A stretch of DNA of 40,000 nt, from the NCBI GenBank assembly GCA_018398765.1, contig JAHBMJ010005840.1, positions 13,106 through 53,105 on the forward strand, in the 5' to 3' direction. The position numbers were made by a program, and so were the translations under genes. The notes beneath the pieces were generated by a model, which saw nothing but the letters and a program-made list of their open reading frames with translations, did no database searches and had not been told where the DNA came from. Shown here one piece after another: positions 32,401 to 40,000 of this stretch (within the stretch, counting starts at the first letter, position 1; each line of letters begins with the position of its first letter). This DNA comes from Chromera velia. Its lineage: Eukaryota; Sar; Chromeraceae.

Positions 32401-35400
32401 GGGCCCTCGGTCAGGGAGGGGACGGGTAGACAGCGGGTCTGGGGGCGATGCTGTGGAGGAGGACGGGAGTGAAGAGAGTGAAGGGTCTGGAGATGAGCAG
32501 GAGGACGACGGGCAGGTTGACCTCTACGAGTTTGCCTCTGGGAGCACTAGGTCGCGTCGTCGGACTCTGGCCTGTCGGGTTCGGGATGAGCTCTTTCGGT
32601 TTCTCGTGGCGTGCGACGACGATAGCTTCTGTTACCGGGTGATTGAGAAATTGCAGGACGTTCTGAGTGAGTCCCTTGGGGTCTTTCACTCAGAGGAAAA
32701 GGGGGCATGCTGCAAATTCTCTCTCTGGGCTCTTTCGTACCTTTCTCTGTGTGATCCTTCTGTTCATTCAACATGTGAATTGTCACTGTTTCTTTCCGTA
32801 CTGACGTGAGAAAGGAACAAGATTGAAAAAAATCTGATTCTCCTCCTCTGTTTTCTGTGGTGGGGCTGATTCGCATTGCAGGGAAATTCCATTTGGAACC
32901 ATCGAAGAGTCCCTTCCCCGACCCCCCACCTGAGTCGTTCAAGGCCGCAGTGTTGTCGTCCCTGGGGGTCTGTCTGAGAGCATTGAAGAATCCCCTCAAG
33001 GCCTCACCGGTTCTTTCCTCGCTGTTCGCGTCGGGAGAGTTCTTGGTGAATGCGAGCGCTCGGGTGGCGTGTGCTGGGGGGGTTGGGTTTGCGTCTGCTG
33101 CTCATTTTGAGACGGTTTTGCGGAGCGTGAAGGAAGCGCTGCAAGGCGAGCAGTCGAGCAGGAAGACGAACATGTTCATCTCTGTTGTGGTCGGGAAGTC
33201 TGTGTCGGAGCTGGAGTCGGAGGGGCTCCGGTACTCTCTTGTCCTGGCTCTGGGTGAGTCGGCCAGTCACTTTCTCTGCAAGTATAGTGAGAGGGGGAAA
33301 GATAAGAGTGAATAGATAGACGACAAAGAAAAAGAGCGACGCAGACGAAAAAGGGCAGGTGTGGGGATGCAGTGTGGAAATCGAGAAGTCGAAAAGGAAA
33401 GAAATGTGGGAATGAGAGCCTGAGTCAGTGAATAAGTGATTGAGTGAGTATGAAGACTTGCTCAATGGACAAATCCAATTCGATTGCATTTTGCATGGAA
33501 TTCAAGGAGGCTGTGTGGTCTCGAATTGCATGCGAACTTCTCATGCGCTGCCTTGTTTTGTTGTTTCTGTATTTTAAATCAGCCTTGAAGCAGATTGAGT
33601 GATGCAGCTCCGCTTCGTCAAGGAGCCATCTACTGAAAACGTTTTTTTTTTCTGCGCTTCCGCTTCTCCTGAGTCTCTGTTTCTATCAAGTCTCTCTCGT
33701 GATTGTTTGTCCCTGCAGGGTACTGTGCTTGTTTTGGTTCTCAGTCTCTGGCAGCTCCTAAGAAGGTCTTGCAGGAGAAGTCGGAAGCAGAGGGTGGAAC
33801 GCAGCGGGTTGAGGTACTCTCCATCGTTGATAGGGGGTCACAGGGGAAGGGGGGGACCAGCAGGGAGGGAGGAAGTTCCGCCACTGGGGGTGCAGCGGAA
33901 GGAACAGATGCGTCTGCACAAGCAGAGGAGCCAGCAGATGCCGCCGAAAAGGAGAAGGACTTCACTAGCATACTCAAAGTGCTTCATGCCGGCCTCTCTG
34001 CTGGCCCCTCTATATCGGGTGGGTGTCTCCAAGCACTGGCAGAGGGGGGGGTGGATGGAAAGGTGGGGGAAGAGAAAGGAGATCCCCCTTCGGGTGTGTT
34101 GTCCGAGAGGCGGCTGAGCATCATTCTGGCCGCATCCCAGAGACTGCAAGACCGAATTGCCCAACCTCTACTCGCCGCGTTTGAGACAGAGAAGGAGCCA
34201 GCGGTGAGGGAGGCAGCCCTGAGGGCAGTGTATCTTCTGGCTACAGCGACGGAGGAGCTCCTGACAGGAAGTGTCCAAAGCAAAAGCACGCAGGCTCACA
34301 GAGGGAGTGTAAAGGCCGGCATGGTGTCAGGCAGAAATTCACTGACGAGCCGCGGTTCTGTCCGGAGGTCGCTTCGAGGTCATAGTCTGTTGTTGGTCTC
34401 TCGGAGGAGTGCTGTTCAGATGACGAGGGAACTATGGGATGATGAGGGGCTTCTCGGTCAGTGGGGTGGGTGCTTGTGTTTATGTGGGGTGTGGGTTCTG
34501 GTTCTGGGTTTTGGGCTCAGAAGCAAGACTTTGGGTTGAAATTGAAAGGACGTTTTTTCTTCACTGGTTGGTTTTTCCTTTCTTTCTTGCCGAGTTGCCC
34601 TTTTCCTTCCTCTCTCCCTTCATTCCTCTCTTCCTTGCCTTCTTCATCCATTCATTGACTTTTTTTATCATTCATTGCCCTGTCCCCCCTTTTTTCCCCT
34701 TGCTCTGTCGTCTCAATTTTTGCAGCAATGGCGGGACGCCGTCTGGGTCTGGGCTCGTTCCGAGATGCCCTCCTCCGTCAGTGCGTGCCTTTTCTGTTAA
34801 AGAAGGCCGACACCGACCCCCCCTCTCTGTTCTCGTTAACGATGAGTCCGAACGATGGGGATCTGTTAGGATCCTCTAGCGAGGCGAGTGGGGCAACAGG
34901 AAACAGCAGGGAAAAGGAGAAAACAGGAGAGGGGGGGGACAAGGCTGAGGGAGTGGGCCTTGAATCTCTGATGATGTCGCAGCAACAACAGGCCATCACA
35001 CTCACAGACACAGCAGCTGGGGGGGGTCTGGGAGAGTCCAGTGCTGAAGCTCTAAGCACTGTGGCCGCGCTTCTCCGACTCCCACCTGATCTGACTGACG
35101 ACCTCTTCAGGCTTCTCCTTGCGAACTTGGTCAAGATTCTTCAGGCAGCGGTCAGTTCGTCTGTGTTGCTTTAGAAAAAATCCAAACCGGGGGGGCTGGG
35201 CTACCAGACGGATGTGTCTGTGCAAGTACCAGTATCCCCGCTTACCCTACTTTCGAGGTTCTTTCAGATTCGAAGTCCTACACTCTGCTCTGACTCTTCC
35301 CTCGCCCACGTTCGTGTATGCATGCTGTACCTCTCAACAGAACCATCCTTGTTTCTTCTTCTCTTCACGCAATTCCTTCCATCCATGAGTGAGCGTCGAA

Positions 35401-36862
35401 CCATTCGGTGCATTATCTATCATTTGCTCCCGGGTTCTGTCTGCAGGTACCTGCAAATGCAAGAGGAGTACCAGCCGGAAGCAGTGAAGAGCCTACAAAG
35501 GGAGTCAAGAGAGCTGACGGTCCCCAGTCCGCATTCCTCAGGGGGACCCTCGAGGCCGTCCTTGCAGGCTGCGCTCCTTCTGTGCGCAGATGCGTGTCTC
35601 GTGTTGACGCGGTATTCCAGGGCCTTCTGCTTCATGCAGACTCTCCTGCTGCTGCTGCAGGCTCGTCGACTGCCTCTTCCCCCTTCCCCCCCTCGGCAGC
35701 CTGGCGCCCTCTGCGTGTGATTCTCTGTGCACTCCTGAGGGGAGTCGCTGCCAGAACCCATTCTCCTTTCCTCCGCTGGCTCTGCGTCAAAAATGCCGCA
35801 GCAGTCCTTGCGTGGAAGTCTCTCTGCAGGGGCGGGGTAGAAGCGCTTGCACGAAATCAAGAGCAATGCCCGTCTCCCACGCCAAAACACAAGAAGAACG
35901 TTGGGATGATAACCTCCAGACCGCAACAGCAGAAAGGAAGAGTGTCCTCTTCTGTGCCTGTGTCTCCAATGGCATCATCCAGCACCAGGCCTGCCATCTC
36001 TGCTCTGTCCCCAAGTATAGAACACCACACCATGGCTGCTGAGGGTCTGATTCCCCCGAGACCTTTCGGATCTGACATCTCCGTGTCTCCCCTTCCTTTG
36101 GAAGGCGACGACGTGAGAGCAGGGGAAGGCGTGTTCTCGGATGCTGTGCTAGAAAGTCTTCCTGACTGGTGTGAGTGTGCCGGTCTGTTGGTGCCTCGGA
36201 TGGCAGATCCACACCCTGATGTTGCCGCAGCAGCCGTAGGCGCAGCACACGACCTTCTGGCTGCTTTCCCTCCCACAGCAGCTGCTGCCGCCTCCATGCG
36301 AGCTCCCCAGCAGGCACACACACTGAAGGCCGAGATGACGGGGGCAGGACACAGATCCCCCCTGTTGGCCTCTGTGAGTGTGCCGGGGCCCGTTGACTCC
36401 GGTGTCTCTCCTGCAGGGGTCAGAGCTGACGGGGCCCCGGCGGGCACATTGATGGGTGTGCGTCCCTGGAGAACGTTTGCAGAGGTGGCGTGTCGAGATC
36501 TGCCTGCTGCGGCCACACCTCTTCTCCTCCAACAGCTGTCCATGGCTGTGACGGATCTCCAAAGCGAGGGTGCAGCCGCTGCCATGGAAGCTCTTTGTGT
36601 TGTTCTCCAGGTCCGTCTGTCTTTTTGTCTCTCTCGCTTTCTGTGTTTGTGCGTCTGTGCGTGAACGTCAGAGGCATGTGAAGTTCCATTGCTTCTCCGC
36701 TGCTTCTTCATTTTCGTGATTTTATTCTCCTCCATTTCTTCGCCTTGGTTTTCTGCTGAGATTCCATGTCCGCCCCAACCTCTCGTTGTGCGGCGTTTCG
36801 TGTCCAAGGGCATCCGAAGAGGCGATCCGTGGGAGGAACAAGACCATTCGCCTGTTCTTGAA

Positions 36863-36894
<32 letters not shown>

Positions 36895-38652
36895 CTGTAT
36901 TCTTGGATCCTCTCTCTGATGTTGTTTGTGTTGTTGCAGGAGTCCCGTCTTCCCTTTAGTCCCTCCGCTTCTTCGCTTCTGATGGCGACTCTCTTGAAGA
37001 CTCTAGAGGGAAGCAGGGAGAGAGACTCAGCCAGAAGCGGGGATGCAAAGGCATCGGGAGGAGGAGGCGGGAAGTCTCCAATGCCGTTGGGAGGGGGTGC
37101 CATGCAGATGCAGCAGCAGGGAGGGCACTCGGGGGACGAGAGGGTGAAGGCGCAAACTCTGGCGTGCGTCCGCGTGGTGGCAAGGGCTTGCTTTCCGGTG
37201 GGTTTGACAGAACGGAATGCGGCGGCGCTTTTCTCAACCAAACAGCTGCTTCGTCCTTTTGATCCTTTTTCTCACCTCTCCACTCCCGAACTTTGGGGCT
37301 CTCTCCTCTGCTCGTTTGCAAAAAAAAAGACGAAAAAAGAGAGGGCAGAGGAAAGGAACAAGGAGAAAGATGCGATAAAATTACATACCTTGCCTTTTAT
37401 ATACGCACACTCCCTCCATCACATATGAATGCAGGCCGTTGTGTCTGAGGTCCTCGACAGAGGTCCCTCCTTCTCTCCAGCTCGTGCCGCTGTGCTGGAG
37501 ATGCTGGCAAGGGACAGAAAGGTGCTGATGAAAATGATACAGCATCTGACTGACGTCCTCAACAACACACATCCTGGAACTTCCAAATCCCCCAACGCGC
37601 TCGTGCAGAGCGCAACAGCTGCCCTCGGTTGGTTGGTCGTCCGTGTCTTCCTCTCTCCTGCTTCCTGCTCCCTCCCGTTCGGTCCAAGAAGACACGAAAT
37701 CCTCCGCAATTCCGTCTCGCTCTCTGCCTTCGTCTCTTTATTGACCTTCGCGAACCTCTGTGTGGCTTTTTCCTCTTCTTTCCACGCTCAATGATGCGTG
37801 GAATCGATGGCTGACTAGTGCAGACGGTGGTCGGTGGTTTGAATCTATAGCTCGCCTTTATTCGGCTCTCTGCACATTTTCGGGGACGACATCACACCTG
37901 CAGCAGATCGGGTATTCACAATCCTCTGTCTGAATGGACGTCCGGGTTGCCATCTGTACGTACGTGTGCCAATGTGCCTCCATATGTTGCATGAATGAAT
38001 ACGTGTGTGCATGTGTTTGTCTGCCCGTTCATGCAGCCCATCTGTTGACGATCGAGGACTCCAGCATCGAGACGGTTGTCTCCCGGTTCTTCCCCCAGCT
38101 GTTTGCGACCTTCCTGCTTAGACTGGCGTCAACTACTGCGAACACAAACGCAGAAGAGGCCGTGAGGGGAGCGGAACAGGTGGGGAAGACAGTCAAAGAG
38201 TGCGAAGGGAAGAGAGCGCTCAAACGTTACGTTTCTAGACAGAGTGCCTCTTCTGTGAACCGAAGCCAAAAAAAAGTACAGTGTCGTTCCTTGGCACACC
38301 CGCTTTTCTTTTCTTTGTGTGACTGAGGGGTCTTCGATCTCAAGTGATTGCAAAGAGCGATACTGGAGTCCTTTGTCTCTTGGTTTGGTTCTTTTGCGGG
38401 GACAAAAAGTTTCTTTGCAATGTTCTTCCTTGTCTCCAGTCACTGGAAAATGGCGGTGTAAAACTTTTCTTCGAACGACTCTTCATACTGCATCTGATAA
38501 AGTGTAAAAAAACATCGGGAAGACTCGAGAGCACTTGATAGTGGGTCACACGCGCATACGAGAAGGAAGGTTTTATCCATGTTTTATTTTTTTCTGTGAG
38601 TGAGTGAGTCAGTGAGTAAGTGAGTGAGTGAGTGAGTGAGTCTGTCTGTCTC

Positions 38653-38683
<31 letters not shown>

Positions 38684-38834
38684 GACCTCAACAAGGGGTG
38701 CGAGTTCAACCTATGGCCAATATGATGGCAACGACGTGTGACGAAATCCTCCTGGTTATTTTCGAATAGCCTGTTATCTTTTCTCGTTTCCTCAAAGGGG
38801 GCATTTCCTTGCAGGTCCTTATACCTGTGAGCAG

Positions 38835-38865
<31 letters not shown>

Positions 38866-40000
38866 TGCCTACACGCACACGCATTCTTTCCATCTGGACG
38901 GGCGGTCAAAAGAAGAGATCCAACAAGTAGAGAGGGATTTTGCTTCTGTTTGTGTCATCGACTGAAAAAGGGAACCCCAGAAGAAGAAATCAAAAATAAA
39001 GGGAACCCCAGAAGAAGAAAGTGGCGAATGCTGAAAACAAAAAGGTCCCTATGCGAAAGGAAATGAAAAGAAATGAACTCGTTCAGATGGAAAGAATGTG
39101 GAAGTGCAAGAGGGCAACCCTGCACTGGGCAGTGAAGGGCCGCAGGATACGACTCAAGGCCTGGAGCTCTGGTATCCTTCCACTGAGAGCGCGCCAAAAG
39201 AAAAGAAGAAAACAGAAGAGAATGAAAGGAAGGCTCTGTTTGTTCGTCTGTGTCTGCTTGTTTGTGTGTCTGTTTGTCTGTCTGTCTGCCTGTCTATCCG
39301 AAAGAAAGGAAGCGATTCGGAAAAAGTGAAGTGAAGAAAAGACGATATAGTTTGTCTGTCTGTCTGTCTGTCCTCAGGGGCTAGAGGCTCTGCTTGAGGC
39401 AGCTCGAGACGGGGGGATGTGTGCCTCTTTTGCGGGTCTCAGGGCTGCCAAAAGAGAAAGAGGGGGCAGAGGGGTAGCCGCAGGGAGACCCCGGGGGGAG
39501 CGGGAGGAGCCCATCATCGGAAAGGACAGAGAGAGACAGGGCGAGGGGGCGATGACTGTGGACCCTCTGGACGAAGCTGAGATCGCATCCATCTTCTTTC
39601 GGTAAGAAGCGGGAGGGAAGGGATGGAGGAAGAAGAAAAAGCAGCATCAGTTCATAGAGAACACGGGACAAAGTGAAAGAGGAAAATTACGGAGCAAGAA
39701 ATTGTGCGTAAGCGCTGGCAAAGCCGTGCGTTTTTTCCCTCCCTCACCGCACCCCAGTTTTATCTCCTGAGCCCTTCTGAGCAGCGGGCAGTTGTTTGAG
39801 TTTTGTCCCTCTGATTTCTTTTGCTCTCCTTCTGTGCTTGCGAGGGTGCAGACACCGCCCAGAGGGAAGTGCGGCTTTTCTGAATTTTGTGGATCCGTTT
39901 GCCGACAGAGAGGTCAGGGGGCAGCGTGTGGCTGCTGCTGCCGTGATGCGGGCGAGCATCTCGTTCATCCCTCTGCTCCTCGAGACCTCACTGCCTGCCT
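27312..40000 (+). CDS. MROH1: MROH1-like HEAT-repeat protein (partial, runs off right edge)
   Basis: Exons with consistent phases and GT-AG introns: 27312-27485, 27565-28072, 28350-28837, 28974-29072, 29438-29645, 29898-29963, 30379-30944, 31293-31724, 31951-32173 (end uncertain), 32243-32301 (uncertain), 32399-32666, 32882-33253, 33719-34456, 34726-35150, 35447-36610, 36940-37197, 37435-37627, 38037-38179, 39378-39601, 39852 onward. They encode about 2,250 residues of helical HEAT repeats. The order of blocks follows animal MROH1 (HEATR7A): an N-terminal ELVFALLDAL repeat, LSEAAGLLVQ, a SLCRSLVVMI repeat, VLALGYCACFG, MADPHPDVAAAA, FFPQLFATFLLRLAS, then the VAAAAVMRASI repeat. MROH1 has been linked to lysosome-related membranes in animals; the role here is unknown. 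Acidic, Ser/Gly- and Ala-rich insertions separate the repeats and make it longer than the animal protein. The assignment is by eye. Confidence 0.75.
29344..29419. repeat. Intronic CT/TG microsatellite
   Basis: It lies in the intron before the exon at 29438. CT repeats pass directly into TG repeats and then a CTCACAG acceptor, so the repeat forms the polypyrimidine tract region. Confidence 0.9.
36862..36895. repeat. Intronic CTAT microsatellite
   Basis: About eight CTAT units lie in the intron before the exon at 36940. Confidence 0.9.
38180..39377 (+). other. Long intron with microsatellites and a 23-bp direct repeat
   Basis: This is the longest inferred intron of the MROH1-like gene. It holds GTGA units (38596-38640), CTGT units (38641-38684), an AC run (38837-38862), TGTC/TGTT runs (39240-39296 and 39352-39370), and a 23-base direct repeat (38967-38989 and 38998-39020). 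The flanking exons join in phase 0. A small unrecognised exon inside it, for example after CTCCAG at 38440, cannot be excluded. Confidence 0.5.

Noticed and set aside
1-40000. tRNA or rRNA genes
   Set aside because: I scanned by eye for the T-arm consensus GGTTCRANYCC with a matching acceptor stem and for rRNA-like blocks and found none; a covariance search would be needed to be certain.

Overview
The window is eukaryotic nuclear DNA. It holds one intronless Sar1-type GTPase gene, one very large intron-rich HEAT-repeat gene with GT-AG introns, and several decayed retrotransposons among many microsatellites and minisatellites. One minus-strand protein carries a signal peptide followed by a transit-peptide-like stretch, as in algae with complex plastids. 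My best guess is a transposon-rich photosynthetic alveolate such as a chromerid (Chromera velia or a relative). This is inference from gene style; no search was possible.

Layout. Positions 1-5.7 kb are accessory DNA: a broken Ty3/gypsy-like gag reading frame on the + strand (2-1024), a TGAA/TGAG array, a possible LTR boundary near 2281, and a ~190-bp degenerate tandem repeat (about 3400-3980). Positions 5.8-11.6 kb hold a non-LTR retrotransposon on the minus strand with a reverse transcriptase and a C-terminal restriction-like endonuclease. In the same reading frame upstream lies a 401-aa open frame for a membrane protein with a Lys-Pro-Thr repeat. Positions 12.8-13.4 kb hold LTR-like boundaries, a long inverted repeat and a purine-rich stretch. 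A second, unrelated non-LTR element (RT plus a zinc-binding C-terminus) is on the minus strand at 13966-15860. Positions 16.9-18.1 kb hold 33-bp and 28-bp minisatellites.

Positions 19.5-22 kb are genic: a small secreted or membrane protein gene (minus), a cluster of GC-rich palindromes, and SAR1 (+). A clean 891-bp terminal-inverted-repeat element with a 12-bp flanking direct repeat sits at 23160-24050. Large CA/GA microsatellites follow, then the putative plastid-targeted protein (minus, 25683-26369). From 27312 to the right edge runs a gene I read as a homologue of animal MROH1 (maestro HEAT-like repeat protein). It has 20 exons in the window, every splice phase is consistent, and it continues past position 40000.

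The most striking signal is shared by the three unrelated retroelements. Each keeps a single reading frame over about 1-3 kb or more and is interrupted by many stop codons of all three kinds, with no frameshift seen. The host genes here have no internal stops, so the genetic code is ordinary. The pattern points to decay by point mutation, perhaps a cytosine-deamination or RIP-like process, rather than ordinary indel-rich decay.
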